DNA of 64,000 nt from Balanoglossus misakiensis (Eukaryota > Hemichordata): the NCBI GenBank assembly GCA_040954595.2, contig CM082576.2, positions 11,904,001 to 11,968,000 of the forward strand, given 5' to 3'. Positions within the stretch are counted from its first letter, which is position 1. The number at the start of each line of letters is the position of its first letter. Positions 37,701 through 51,956 of this stretch are shown here, piece by piece. The notes under the pieces are model-generated. The model saw only the letters and a program-made list of their open reading frames with translations. It did not search any database and was not told the origin of the DNA. The translations under genes and the position numbers were made by a program.

Positions 37701-40700
37701 GAACGGGGAGATTTTGGGGGAGAGCAAACGTTTCGGGCGTACAGCGCACAATGCGACCTTTTCATGGCAAAATGGACAATATCATTATTTGTTTAAGAAG
37801 TCCTCATGTCGGTTATGCCCGAGAGACCATCCTGAAAGAGAAAGTGGTAGCAGAGGAGAGAAACAGACATCACGGGTGGCGGGCGGGTGGGAGGATGATC
37901 GAATAACTGCACGCCCAGAAAGTGGTCCCCGCTAATAGGCGCTAGTGCGTGTTCAGTCACGGACTGAGTTGAGTGAGCATGGGTTTCCCGTCTGTTGGCA
38001 AGCGGCTGTTGCCACCGCCGAGCACGCACGCATCCAGCAGCTAGCCCCGGCCGGCCGTGATATCATCACATAGCATTGATGCAATTAAGCTGTGTAAATG
38101 TTATGCCAGCGACAAGGGCCAAACATCACCATTTTCATTTTCCGTGACCAGTTTACATAACCCCTAGCTCTGGTAAACACCTGATTGTGGTGTGGGTTAC
38201 GAGGGGGGGGGGGGGAGACCACGCTCGGTGATGAACCACTGCGCGATAAATAGGGGGGACGGACGTCCGGCCCGGGCCAGACACAGTCCATCAGACACCG
38301 AAATTAGTACCAACACTGTCAACCGATCGTGACCCTTCTCCTGATGGGGATAATCGTGCGATCATGTGCTATCGAATTACTCCCAGACGACGGTAACAAA
38401 AATTAAATTGCCCGGTTATTTTTGTTTCTCTCTCCCAGTTCCGAGACCCCTTCCCCCGGCAGAATCGCGGTGTCCAAATTGTCCCCTACTTATCAGAATA
38501 TTTTCAAAGTTGACAAGTATACAGGGGGGTGACTTATGTCTCTTTAATGGTAATCTGTTCCATGTCAGACCACTCCCTGTTAGTCAATGTAACCCACTAT
38601 CTCCCAACGTTACTGACTTAGCGACGCTGCGTCCGAAATCCTTCTAATGCAAAGGGACCACACACATGGAAATGTAACTTTTTTAGTATTCACCTATACA
38701 CGCAAAAGCTTTGTACAAAAATCGACTTTAAATCAGCTCTATTCAAGGCACACGAAAGAGAAAACGAAGAGTCGATTCTGGTCTCTTTTTTTCGGTCGGT
38801 GAGAGGTGTTAGATCGCTCAGTGTGTGTTGGACCAGTGTTTTAGTGTTCGTCTGTTTGTATTGCTGTGGTTTTTTGATCGAGGAGTTTTTTACACACACG
38901 GGGGTTTCCTTTCACGGTAGGCTGAAGTGGCGTACTCTGTTCTATTCAAGCACTCGGCTCAATTAAATCCTATAGAAGAGAAGATGTGCCCTTCCTTTTC
39001 AAACATCGCCTCCCCCCATTTATTACACAAAACAAAGTATTTCTTTGAGCCGGGGTGAGTGGTGTTGGCCAAACTCAAGCCACGGAACTCCGGCGCGAAG
39101 ACAATCGACGGCCAGTGTTTTCTTCGGGCTTTCATCAATGATGCCCCCAGAATAGAGCGAGTAATTACCCCCCTCCAATTTTGCAACTTTCGTCAGCACC
39201 CGTAATTACCCGGAGAGACCAATTTTCGAGGCGTATTTTTTTTCTTTGCTTGAATTGTGTTTTCTTTTTCCCTGAATGCGTCGCCGTGATTAGTGTATTG
39301 ATAACGCCGGTTCTTCTGTTGGCGTGATTGAGAAGAAGTACAACTTTTTATGCCTATTTAGGATTTAGTGTCTGGGCCCGCGATTCACAGTGGCCCGGAC
39401 AAAGACTTTTATATTTACCTAAAGGAAGTTGAAAGAAACTCGGAACAAGAAATCCCCACCCCAATGATTGTGGCTTCGGTGTTATCCCACAATATGCAAC
39501 CAATGTTAGTTTTTCGAATCACCCCCCGACTCATCAACGTCCGAGAAGTACCACTTGCGAGTTTGAAACTCGACACCGTCACGCAACTCTCGACCCGGCC
39601 CTCTTCTGCGCGATTTTCATCTTGTCGAGACAGAAGCTCACCGCAAAAAAATAGTAGCTGTTGAGATAATAGCGGATAGGAATAACAATTTTCTCCAAAT
39701 TGGCCATTCGCTGGATATGTCGGATTTTCTTTTTCGCTGGGAGATGTTTGTGGGCTTCGACGCCCAGTCGAATGGCCAGCGGCGAGGAAACTGATCGACT
39801 GTGGTAACTGCTTATAAACAGGCCGCACAGCAAGCTTAAATAAACCATATTAGAACTATGCACGAGGTCAAGGGAGTGACCAAAAAACGCCGAAGCACCA
39901 ATCGCCAACGGTGTTCCTTACTTACTTGCACGTTTACCATGAGCCTGCATGTCCGTTGGCAGATTACTACTGTTTGACGTTTTTTTTTCTCTCCTAAGAT
40001 CTATAAAACCCAATATGATAAAAAAGCGAATACAGTGGCATTGCTATCACCCCCAACCCCCAATGTTTAGACGGTTTGTGATCACGGAGCATGCGTCTGG
40101 GTCGTTCTCCGATAGCGTTCTTCTTTAATTTCTCGTTATTGATATTGCAGTAAGTCCGATAAGGAGTGATGTACCTCCTGCACGTCGGCGAACCCTCATT
40201 TTTAACACTGATCCCAATTTTCTCCGACTTCTCAAGTTATCGTTGACTTTTTTTTAATAAGCGGCCCTCATATCTCTAGGCAGACTGTCGTTATCAAATT
40301 GAAATCTGGTCTTCCGCTGCACCCTGCAAAACAACTTGCCTATAATAATTTCCGACACTGCGTGCTACTAAATTATCGACTGTGAGACTCCGTGGATGTG
40401 GCGTCGAAATTATGAAAGCACAGTGAGTTATTTTACAACTTACAGGGGTGAGCGGACTTTTTCGAAAAGTACACCAAGGGGGATGAGGTCCTACATTACT
40501 ACATACTTTAAATGACGTTCAACAGGCGCGGAGTTTTTTGGGGGGAGTTCAACGGAGTTGGCAGAAAAGTTGAAAAACTAGACTTTGCGCGCAAAGGTCA
40601 AAGAACAACGGGAACTTCCCCATGCTAGTCCAGTTCAAATGATCTGCTATTAAGATTGCCAAAACAGAAGAACAAACTGAACAAAAACAAAAAAATTAGC

Positions 40701-41750
40701 CAAATAAAGAATACGATATAATTGTCTTGAACAAAGTCAATCAAATTAAAACTTTTACAAAAGACAAGCGATAGGCCCTTTCTTTCTCGATTATATATAT
40801 ATTTTACAGGCAAAAATTCACAGTGAATATTTCCACTGTTTTTCTCGGCCATAATACTTTAATTTTACATTTAAAACTGTGCAAAAGAAATTTTAAACCA
40901 CGTAAACTGCTACATTTGGGGTTTCGACGGTCTTCACGTGCTTCTTGCTGGGGGCCGATGCGCAAATCATTTTTTTTTCCAACCTTAAAAGGAGTGCCAT
41001 TCAAAGCCGATTTCTTAGAAGATTACGGATTTGCATGATCATGTGGCTTGCAATGCGGAATCTAAAACATTGAACAAAAACAGTAAAACAGCATAAAAGT
41101 CACCAGACCCTGGCACTGACGTTGCGTATGATACATTTTGAAATTACGTCTTAACGGAAAAAAGTTGTAACCTATAGTTTGTTGGAAATTACTCGTGGAG
41201 ATTGTTTGACTTATTGCTTGTAGAACGTATGGCGGTTGGTCTTATAAATGTAAAATTCACTTTTTTGATAGAGTCACAACAACGACAAAATGTCCATTAA
41301 ATAAATATACATGGTTAAAGTCATTTATGGTATGGAGAACATAGCAAGTTCATACTGAACAACCGGCTCGAATACAAACATATACATCTATCTGGTTTCC
41401 ATCTCGGGGTCTGCTTCTACCCGCACACACACGGGAGTTGTCCGTCTCTCCCTCTCTCTTTCTTTCTTTCCTGCTAGTCAGTTTTTTCTCTTTTCCTCCC
41501 GTTGAGTCAATTTTTATGACCGCTGTGGCCATTCAGTCTGTAAAAGGCACTAAAAATTAAGGCATCTTTGCGGTTTAGGCACAAGAATAGCTCGTTTTCT
41601 ATGTGTCCCTTTTGAGTTTCCCTAAGCATTGGTCCGTCTGACGCCGTGGTCGCATATCTTCAATTGTTGTCCGGCGAACTGGAGACTGCGGTTAACGAAA
41701 TTCCAAAACCCTGGCACGGTGGAGGCACATTTCATACTGCGTTTTTGTCC

Positions 41751-43226
41751 TCAGCGGCAGCCGCAACCTTCCACCGCCATTTCTTGGTAGTTTTTCAATA
41801 CAACCTTGTCGTATTCGTCCAGATAGAGCATGCTGATAGGGCTGAGTTCTGTGGGAACACAGCAAGCCCTGGGCACGGCGGCCGGTTTTATGGAGTGGAC
41901 TAGAGTCTGCACTATGGCGTGGTTGGTTGCGTTCAGGTGGTCGGCCAGTGGAAAAGGGCACTCACCGTGGCAATAGAACGCGTGGTAGCCAGGTGGTGCC
42001 ACTATCCAGTCGTTCCAGCCCACGTCGCTGAAGTCCACGTACAGCGAGTGTCTTTTGCAGTTTGACTTGAGCCGGCGACCTTTGTTGCCTTTCTTTTCCG
42101 AACTTCTCTTGGGTCGCGTCGGCCGCTTGCCGTCGTCCGTGTAGGTGATCAGGAGGGGCCTCTGCTGCTGCCAGCTGCCCGCCTCCATGTCGGGCGACCT
42201 CCTCAGGCGCACATGGCCCTTGTGGGGTGAGATCTGCGGGTTTTGAACGGCAGTAAGTTCCACCTCGACGCCATAGTTCTCGTCCGGGGAGGCCTTCCAC
42301 TTGGCCACGGCGGGTCGTATGTCGAACGATTCCCACGAACTGTTCCGACTATCAACGACTTTGCTGTCGATTAAACGCTTGATAGACTCGCCCCTCTCGT
42401 CGCCAGGCAGCAAGACTTCGTGGACATTAATTCGGTGCAAAAACCGTCGGTCATCAGTATCTATCAGCGACGAGCTGACGTTAATTCCTTGACAGTATAG
42501 ACGGAGCTCGGCGCCAGTGACCACCTCATTATCCGGTATAGCGTCGACATGAAACAAATAATGCCTTGAATTCCCCACCGTGGTCCCGTCGTAATCTTCC
42601 TCATTTTCTAAGAAAAGAAGTCAAATATGAGAAAAACACTTTATATTTAAAAGAACAATGTGAACATTAGCTCGCAACAGTTGATAAATGGGCGCTTTTA
42701 TGAAGCTAGTGGCAACGCCGAGAAGGTGATAATTGTAACTTTTAACAGCGGTGCCAAGATGCTAGCGCCAGTGTATTATGTGTTGCTCGAAACGACAATT
42801 GGAGAACTCCTTTTCATGTTCACACTGCCGGAGCAGTAGGGGGAGGACGGGAGGGTTTTTCAGAAACTCACCAAGATGGAAAAAGCTCCTCGCTGTGTTG
42901 GCCGTGCTCACCGACTTGTCTCGGATGTTGAAGTTGACCTGGATGTCGTCCGGGTTCCTCACCTGGTCCCGATACAGGTCCAGCATGTACTGCGGTATGA
43001 CGGGGTTCTTGCGCGGCCGCGGTCGCGATCTCAAACCGAACATGCTCAGGAGGCTGGACTCGAAGGCCTGCATGACCTCCTGCTTGGTGTCTTTGCCGCC
43101 ATTGGGAGCTGCTGACCCGAGCGTTGGCCCGCCGTCTTCGACATCTTCGGACACTTGGGCAGCGGTGCTTTTGGCCAATACATAGAAGAGCAGTGAGAGT
43201 AGCAGGGCTAGTCTACCGCGAACCAT
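41751..43226 (-). CDS. BMP2/4: Bone morphogenetic protein 2/4 precursor (two coding exons, 403 aa)
   Basis: Secreted BMP ligand of the Dpp/BMP2/BMP4 class; the dimer signals through type I/II Ser/Thr kinase receptors to Smad1/5 and patterns the dorsoventral axis. Exon 1 43226-42872, exon 2 42607-41751, phase 1 (G|AA). [17 protein letters not shown] is a signal peptide. The start at 43226 is preferred because a TTTTTCAG just upstream (43233/43234) looks like the acceptor of a 5' UTR intron; an in-frame Met at 43280 would spoil the signal peptide. The prodomain has [13 protein letters not shown] and [10 protein letters not shown] furin site RPKR precedes a basic stretch and the mature domain, with the seven-cysteine knot, [16 protein letters not shown], the sequon NAT in HLNATNHAI and the terminus VEGCGCR. 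Mature residues are almost identical to vertebrate BMP2/4. It is on the same strand as the Vg1 gene, about 10.5 kb further along. Confidence 0.97.
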
Positions 43227-46200
43227 TATGTCTCTGAAAAAGCAGGAGTATAAGAATCTATGGTAAGAAGCACTTGGCATGACGAGGGGCCTGGCTCTTC
43301 TATATTTTAATTACGTAGGCCCAGCTTGTTTACGTTTTAAATATCCGATAATCGGGCCTGTTGTGATACTTTTAATGAATTGCACATACATTAGCATTAA
43401 GTGAATGTCCCTCATGAATTGCTTATTACCGCGGAGGTTGGTATGTGCCCCGTGTCATCGCCAAACCTGATTTCTTGCCCATCTCGCAAAAGGGCAAGCA
43501 CATTGTATTAAAAGATGGACTGGATCTACACACTGGGCGGAGCGGAACGTGAAAAGCCAGAGTCGACTGGGCGGATGGCTTCCACCGCTAAGTGGCCACT
43601 GACTCATGGCCATACTACACCTGACTGCAAACGTATAGTAGCGTCCCCGAAGAAAAGAAAAAGAACAATCTGAAATTCGCGAACTTTTTCCCCTCTCTCT
43701 CTCGCGGAGACGAACTGTCGTGATTTAAGCAGTCCTCGCACACTTCAATGTTGTATGTTAGTTTCGTCGCCAGTGGTACTAACCTGTCTGCTTATTCTTC
43801 GTTTGCATAGCCCGTCATTTTTTACGACTTTTCCGAGGCGCAGACACATTTCTGAGTACGGGGCCTATTGTGCTACCACATTGTATCATGTCAACAAAGA
43901 CTTGTTACATTACATTTCCAAGCTGTCATTCGCCGCTGTTTCGTCGCAGAAGGCGAACCAGAGAGAACTCGGGGGGACCCGGGGATCGGTGCAGATTCCG
44001 ATCTGTTAATTGCTCTAACCGGATTAATTAATTTACACTAAACTTCAGTTAATTACATGAACAAACATCGAGTGTTGGTTTTTCGGTATTTTACTGTATC
44101 AGTGGTTGTTTTTGTTTCAATGGGGTTTCCTCGATTACACTGTGTTAACGGTCCGGGGGAGTCCGCAAACTCTGGCGGTTTTTAATAAATTCACACTAAG
44201 CCGTTCTGCTCTAATTTACAGTCTGTTCTGCGCAGGTATTTCTTCTTAAAAGCTCTGGAGGGTCTGTCCACTTCAGTGTGGAAGGCGAAACGGCGGTAGC
44301 TGGTATTTTGGTAACGGGAGACCGTCAGAAACGGGACATTCGCTATTTATTTTGAAAGAAACTTGATGATGCTTCAAGTTCGGAACGGCGGGCAAGAGAT
44401 GTCGGTTCGACATTTTCTGTCGGGAATCGTATCGGCGAACGGTTTAGAAAATATCGTCCGGACTATAACGTCTCGCTGTGAAGCTCGGAAACTGTTACAG
44501 TGGATAGTGGGGCGGGGTGGTGATATAGTAGTGTTACCTGTAACACTAATAAAAATCAATGAACGCAACTTAAGATATTGAAAGCAATGGTGGCGGGATT
44601 AGCAGCCCAGTAACTTCAAAACCATGTTGTTCTGCGCGCCTTGTTTGGTTGTTCCGAGGTCGGTTTTACAGTGTCAGTTGATACGCAGAGAACAGGGCTA
44701 CATTTCAAACACTGCCACTCCGAGCCTGTAAATCTTTCCTCGAGCGAGAGCAGACCAAAACGGTTAAAGACTGGCGTACATATGGAAGATATTTGACGAC
44801 TTTCCGCTTCCGCTAAAGACGTCGTACAAATCTGTCCCTATGTCAGAGGGAGGCGACCGACCCCCTCCTTGGGGGTGAGGAGAAACTGTCTCTGCCGGTT
44901 TGTTGGTGATGGGAGAGTAATTTGAGTCGAGTGACTTTGTCGTTTAGTGTCGGGGTCGCAAGGACTTGTACCGTAAATGTAGAGACAGAGTAAAAAAACG
45001 ATAGCCTGTACAAGTGTTTACGTTCGGGGTGATGTTAGGCAAATATACGCTGCTGGAGTACACGTTATCAACACATTTGATGTTAATTACGAATAGTTAG
45101 CAATCGTTCCCCGAGCCAAAAACACAACTAGCTGCAGAGCGATAATTACTGACCAACTCACCCGATGTATTTGGTAGAGTTATTACATAACACATGGTGT
45201 CCAGTTCACCGTTTTTTCTTCGAGTTTCATTTTTCATAGACCTCGACGTTTAACTTGTTTGCCTAGTGCACGATCAAAGCTAACGATAACACGGGGTGTA
45301 ATACTATCATTGCCTGACAACAACGGGCCAGACGCAAGAACTGGAAACCTTGCGCGGCCGCGGCCTGTGAAGCCAGCCATTGCATTGAGCAACCGACCCC
45401 GGCTACGGTTCTCTCTTAAGTACATTAATACTACACAAATCTGAAGCACTGAAAGCAGGTTTCACGGCTTCTGGGTACACAAAACTGCAATAGTTTCGAG
45501 AAAAGAAAAACACTGGCTCTCGAGTTTCTCGCCCGCCAGTGGTTTGGGTTACAAATTGAAACGCGGCCGGCCCGTTCAAACCGACTAGGTTGTTCTTTTG
45601 CTGGTGGAAGACCCCCGCACGTGTACGCACAGTTACGGTCCTATCCCAATCATATTTACCACCAAACGCCACTTTTTTAAAAATATAGAAATCATGTCTA
45701 CGGGACTAATACTTGGGACTGAATCATATGTATATTTCCTGCATGTGTGGACTGTTTTGAAATATCCCGTGTTCTCACAGTGTATAACACGAACACAAGC
45801 AAACACGATCTCGACACTGCACTCGCACGGTCTGGACAGGGAATATCTTGTCAACATCTGGCGGCCCCTCGCCGAGGAATTATGTAAAGTTTTCCTTGCA
45901 ATTAACCCTGATGCAACAATTCTCGGGAAGAGCAAAGTTTATTTACATAGAAAATTGGAGCAACTATCAGACGTGGAGAGCGGCCGCGGTGACCATGGTG
46001 TCAACTTGTGACCCACGGACGCAATTTTTTTTTTTTACAGCGAGGAAACTTTTCGGGAGATATGCGTTCTCAAGGTTGGCCTTAAATTGCCCTCCTGTAG
46101 GGAATAGCCATTTACAGTCCCGCTCTACGCAGACAAGCGCTACCCGACGCGTTTTGGGGCTGCGATGCCCCAGACAGCTGTCGCCAGCGAGAAACGCTGA

Positions 46201-49200
46201 AATTTCGCGATGACAGACGGAATACCCGGCTAGGGTTCCCTCACTCGATGTCTGGTGGAAACTTGGTATTTACGCTTTCACCGGACTGGGCTCACAGTTT
46301 TAAAGGACACAGCAGGGTGAAACCCGACGGGGGGAAAGTGGGCACACGTTTCCCGGTGAAAATTTGGCAACCGGTGCCGCGCCGTGGATGTTGTCCACGT
46401 AACCAGTTCAAACCCGAAGACACGTCTTCGTGAACATATACTTACCTTTCTCAAGCTATGGTGACACACTTATCGCAATTGATACACAAAGGAAATCGGG
46501 AGTAACTCGTCTAATGGTCCATGGATAGGTTTTTTGTAAAAACAAACCAATTCCCCCTCGGTGTACGTATAGAAGTTAATTATTCCACCAAACACACGGT
46601 TTCAAGTCCGGGTCTACCGAGCCTAGGTGATATAGTATGTATCCATGGTCTATGTGGGATCCAGTGACGAAGTATGGTTAAAAACACGTCACATTACTGC
46701 AGTTAAATGTGCTCTATTCTTGTGTGCCTTGCGCGTCCCACAACCGATTTACCAATCACAATCACTGACAGTGGCTCAAACCTACGCAAATGAATATTTC
46801 TCACAGAACGCATCGAGGAAACCGGACGTCCTTCAACACACACACAACAGAGTCGACGCTCTCCGAGTCCGGTCGATTCCCGATATTTATAGTCCCCAAA
46901 ACAACTCGAAGAAAAAAAGCTAAAAAACCTCCACTAGTGAACCCTGCTCCCTGACCCGCTAAATCACAAGTGTTCTGGATTTGCGGCTCTGCCATTGGCT
47001 ACCCCGCTCCGGGAATTGTGAATGATGCAGACAGTAGTCCGCCACTGGGGTAGTTTGAAACTTGACTCATGACATAACTTGTTGTGGGTTAGTTGTATCC
47101 GTGGTAACCACTTACAACGAGTGCGCGCCGTGCAGTCGACGAATATTACGTCACGATGTTACCCCTCTCGCAAAAAAAATGCACACGGTGACGGCATGGT
47201 AACACAATCCAGCCAAGTTCATATCTACATTCGCTACATACTCTAATTTGTCGTTTCTCACTTCCCTGGCTGTCGTAATCTTTCCACGCGAACCTACTTT
47301 GGTTCGACCTGGAGGTAAAGGTCTACAATTGGGGGGAAATTGCAGTGCACCTTAAAGTGGACATAAGCGTTTCGATAGAGATGGGAATTTTCGACTTAAA
47401 AACACAGTCTTTGGTAATTAACCGGGTAAGCATACTACAAGTCGGGGGGGGGGGATCTTCACGTTAAATGGACCACTGTTGTCCGAAAAAAATCTAATTC
47501 TAAGTTACCGAATGAGCGCGAAAAGTGATAATTTGAAATGTCTGATATTTGTTATCGTTTGATTTAATTTGTTTGTGGGTCTTTGCTTTTTCGCACAGAC
47601 TGACGTTCCACTCAACCATACGAGGCCGGGGCGGTTAGGCGACGTTCAATGGGGACTTTCGCCCAATGAGTGCGCCCTCGCTCGGCCAATTCGCTGACGG
47701 CGAACTGGTCGGCGCTGGACGACAAGTGGAGAAAGTCATCCCCGGCGATATTTGCATGCGCTGGCATCAACAGTTTGGAGAAGAACTAAAGTGTTGTTTA
47801 TCTCTGGATAACACAGAGTGAGACATTATGGGAAGTGGAAGGAAATCATTGGCCATTCGGGCCGGAGTGGCTTATACAACGAACAGTGAGACTGACAGGC
47901 AATGTGTACACCATCACTCATTGCGTGGGTTTTTTTGCCGTTTCTCAGTCCTCTCTTCAGTGCCCGGGACCAGTTATAAATTGAATGCGTGCATTCTCTG
48001 CCTGCGGTAATGGACGCCGTCTCTCTCGCTTTCTCGAGGGGGAGAAATGTTCGCTTGAGACGGTTTTAGCCGACAGGACTTACAAAGCGACATTAGAACA
48101 TCGCGGTTATTGCACTGACTGTCGGGTAGGGGAGGGAGTCTCCCCTTAACGGGGGGGGGGGGCAAGGCCGGGGGTCGCTCGCGGGCGAAGGGGGCCAATA
48201 AACGCGTTGAATAGCAACCCGCGCAAACATCTCCCTAAATTCAAGCAGACTAAAAAAAACTTAGATTACCCTAGTCACATTCCTTGCACTTTAAAACCCC
48301 TTGTGTAGTCTACTTAGTGCCGTTCCGAGATCCCTACATCCAGTCGTCCGCGGCGCCGAGCACCTCTTACCGCGGAGCGAAACACTACAAAAATCGAAAA
48401 TAGCCGTCAAGTCACCATTCCAATGCTAAATATGCAGCCAATATAACTTTTCTCAAAATTGCGCGCGTCTGGGACGAGTCAGGTGGGTCTTACATCCAGA
48501 TATTTAATTTTTTTTTAAGTTGACATCGAGGGAGATGAATGGATATGTAATGGGATATAAATTTTCTTTTCTGCATGTGTGGGATATTCAGTTTCAAGTC
48601 TTATATTCCACAGACCGTACTATTTTATGACAATGTCACTGACATCAAATACTTCCTGTATAATCGGGTTAAAATCTTGAAAGCATTTATGTAACTACTT
48701 AAAAGTTTAAAATAACGATTTGGTCCAAGCCGGACACCAAAGTTGGAGAACTTTCACTTTTTGCCCAGATGGGACTTTGATTCTGAACAACGAGGCCCCT
48801 TTAATGCGCTTGGAAAAGAGATGGGGGTATGGTTTTATGCCAACAGTACTCGCCCCGGCCAAAGCACTGGGGCTAATTTTATTGTGCGTAGAGGACACAT
48901 GGGCTATAGCAGTGACAACTCGGCCAAATTGGACGTGACAGAGACAATTACGGTCGGCTTTCCTAAATGGAATACTTCTGGTTTACTAATGCTAGTATGA
49001 GAACGCCAGGTGGGATCGGAATGTGTACAACCGTGGTCGGCCATTTTGCTGTCCACCACACACATCAGCCCCTGTTCTGACCCGCAATCGTGGAATTCAT
49101 AATTTAGGTGGGATATCTCGCGTGTTGAGATTTTTGTCACCTTTTTTTCGTCGCGAGGTCCAAAAAATGTACATTCTGCCGTTAAAGTTTTGCCTCTTAG

Positions 49201-51901
49201 CGACGGACGGACGTCCACGATATCCAAAGGAGTGAAAAATGACCAATGAGAACCTACATACATCACTGATCGTAAGGAGAAACCCCCCGGGGTCACACGA
49301 TGTGCGTGTAGTCATGTTAAGAATCACTTTGACGCGGAAACGTGGGAACAGCAACGCCCGGATGATCCAATCGATCAAAGGAAAGTAAAGAAAACCACAA
49401 TGTTTATGAGTTGTTTTAAGAAGAGGCCGGAGCGAGGCGATCCGCCGCACATGAGATTTTTTTTGTCCATCTACATTTACTCCAGACCTGTATTATAATA
49501 TGCAAATATGTCCTCCAATGGCTAGTGTATGAATTAGACGCACCCGGACCGGGACATAATCCCACCAATCAAATCTCACACCACTACTTCTACGTCTGTG
49601 GATCAAGAAAAAAAGTTTCACGACTCCCTACATAGTCTACGTTCCCTTCTCAGTGATCGTTTCGTCGATTTTATAGACGACGGAGCAGATTTATTGTTTT
49701 ATAAATAAAAGAACGAAGTTTATTAAGCCGACTTTCATCGTGATTATTTATTGGCCGCGATGTCCACGGATATTGATTTAGATATATCTGAATCAATTGT
49801 TAAATCCATAATCTATGCATAGTGACATATGATGAATTATTAAATATTCTGAGCGGTAAGTTGGTGCCATTTTACCCCCGGGCGAATTAATCACAATAAT
49901 CGGGTCGGTGTGTCCTAACATAAATTGGTATTAATGAAAATGGGATATGAAAAGCTGATATAACCTGACTCTGATAAAAAGATGGGATTGAACGGATGTT
50001 CTTGTTTGTTTTCTCTCTGAAAAACGAATTATAAACGCAAGACAACGCGGCAGTCTGAACGCTGTCTGACAGCGGAGCGGACTTAGTGTGACAGGCGGAG
50101 TCGTTCGGTCGGTTGTTTGGTGGTCCGTCGTCTTGGTGGCAACATTAAGTTGATTTTTTTTTTCAATTTACCGGAGCATGTGCCATCTACACATAACGAG
50201 GGGGTTCTTTTAAAATTGCCCGAAATCTTAAGTCCGACGGTCTTTATGGCTTCCATGGGTTCCAGCAGTGTGGAATTTCCTCGCGGAGTACATGCACTCA
50301 AACCGCTTCCCATCGAATGAGCGACCAATTTATCCGCCAGACCGTGTCTGTCTGGTCGTTCACTCCTGGATCAGCTGTCACGTGACCCCCGCAACCAATT
50401 TGGCTAATAATTCTTCCGCTGTCGCTGTCATGTCTGGTAACGTCAAGTCGACCGGAATCGACGTTTCCAAGACAAGCAGCTTACACGTTGGGGACACAAC
50501 TCTACTGATTAACAGACGGCGGAGGGTCATGCGAAGAGAAATCGGTGGATAGGGGCTAAAAATGGAAAATTTCATATTCCTTTCGAGGATTCTTCGGTTA
50601 CAGTGCTTTTTAAACAAACGAATGGAAAACACGAACCACCAAAAAAAAAAACGCGACAGAAAATTTGCCAACGTCTCTCTCGTGGACGGGCGATTGCAAG
50701 TTCTTGAATTTAAGTTCGGGTAAAGTCTTGCCATAAAGACCGGAGGTGTTTTGCATAATGGGAAAGCGCGAATCTAAGGCAGACGGACCAAGCACAATAA
50801 CTAGCTCTAACAGTATATGTAACATAGCGATATCTGACTGAATGGAAAGTTCGGAGACTGGAGGATTCGGGCGACAGTTTGTCTGTCATTAGTATCGCAT
50901 TGCCGTGACACATTAACATGGGCCATTTTTATCAATCAAATATTAATGGTGGACGTCAGATAAATGGGTAACATTAAATGAATGCGAAGTTTATTGATGT
51001 CGACGTAACCTTTGACCCGAGCGAGCACCTAATATATCGCTCTTGTCATTTGGCAAGTCACTTGGCAAGACAATGTATTTTGCTGTTGGAAAACAGTAAT
51101 AGCATTGAAAGTTAAAGGGCCAAAGTCGCTCACTTTTGACATCATTTTTGTCATTCTAATTTATTTTGACGGATTATTAGTTCGTTTGTTTCTTTGTTTG
51201 TGCAAAGTTTTCTAGCGTATAAAAGAAAAAATATTATTCATAAGTTTCACTTCAGCCACTCAGTTCAGCCTAATTAACGGTAGCACGTTTCAAAATGGGA
51301 GATTTCCGGGACTTTTCCCGAGAATGAAACTAACACCTTACAAGACGTCACTACTATTTGAGACAATTATCACATGACCCTGAACACGTGTTCCGAAACA
51401 ACAAATAAGAGCAAGGCTGTAGCCTTCAATGGTCAAGAATAACTGGAAAATAGAAACGAAATACATGTATCGCAATATAAACTGTCTCTTTTTTCAACCA
51501 CTACATCCTCACCCACCCACTCTCGGCGATCTACGCGGAATGCTTCACGCTGTCCGCAAACTTGAAACTCGGCCATTTTCGATTTACATTACGCAACTAT
51601 GCCCACAACGCGGGAAAACCTACTTTCAGCGGGTGCGTTAAAATGTCTCGGTCGAACCCACCTGGATGAGAATTTTCACCCAATCACCGCCCGCAGTCTC
51701 TCGTATGACACGTTACATAGATTCAAAAGAAATCGAACTATTGTAATTATTTGCAAATGAGGGTGCCTGTTTGACCATAATGCGCATGCACACACAGCAA
51801 CTGCAACAATTGGATAGCTACCGGACACTGAGCCTTTTCAGTGAAGGTGGTGTTTCATTGCATCCAAAAACTACCGTTTCACTGCATAAATGATTTTTTT
51901 A

Positions 51902-51956
51902 ATTTGCATGTCTGAACTGACACACACAATCAATGAATATTCATGATGAATATTCA
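51902..51956. promoter_or_regulatory. Candidate POU-factor binding cluster (octamer plus two ATGAATATTCA sites)
   Basis: A perfect octamer ATTTGCAT (51902-51909) is followed, 23 bases on, by two copies of the near-palindrome ATGAATATTCA (51933-51943 and 51946-51956) at 13-base spacing. Both types of site are bound by POU-homeodomain proteins in other animals. The cluster is about 1.7 kb beyond the Vg1 stop codon. Enhancer function is inference. Confidence 0.35.

Larger units (their letters stand above)
26524..41750. other. 15-kb gene-free interval between the F-box/WD40 gene and BMP2/4
   Basis: The flanking genes are tail-to-tail, so this holds two 3' UTRs and otherwise no recognisable gene. 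Reading frames are short, unlike any family I know, and not linked by matching splice sites. Features seen: two perfect CRE palindromes TGACGTCA (28719-28726 and 29572-29579), the first in a small GC-rich patch; long C or G runs near 29597, 36348 and 38203; an octamer ATTTGCAT at 41029. It is a candidate regulatory landscape for the BMP gene. No transposon coding sequence is visible. Confidence 0.55.

Noticed and set aside
45598-46011. 137-codon plus-strand frame upstream of BMP2/4
   Set aside because: No family resemblance, and its far end runs into a T-rich tract. It lies in the interval where a non-coding BMP2/4 exon is expected, on the opposite strand.
47295-47315. tRNA B-box-like GGTTCGACCT
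   Set aside because: It deviates from the B-box consensus, and I saw no matching A box or cloverleaf.
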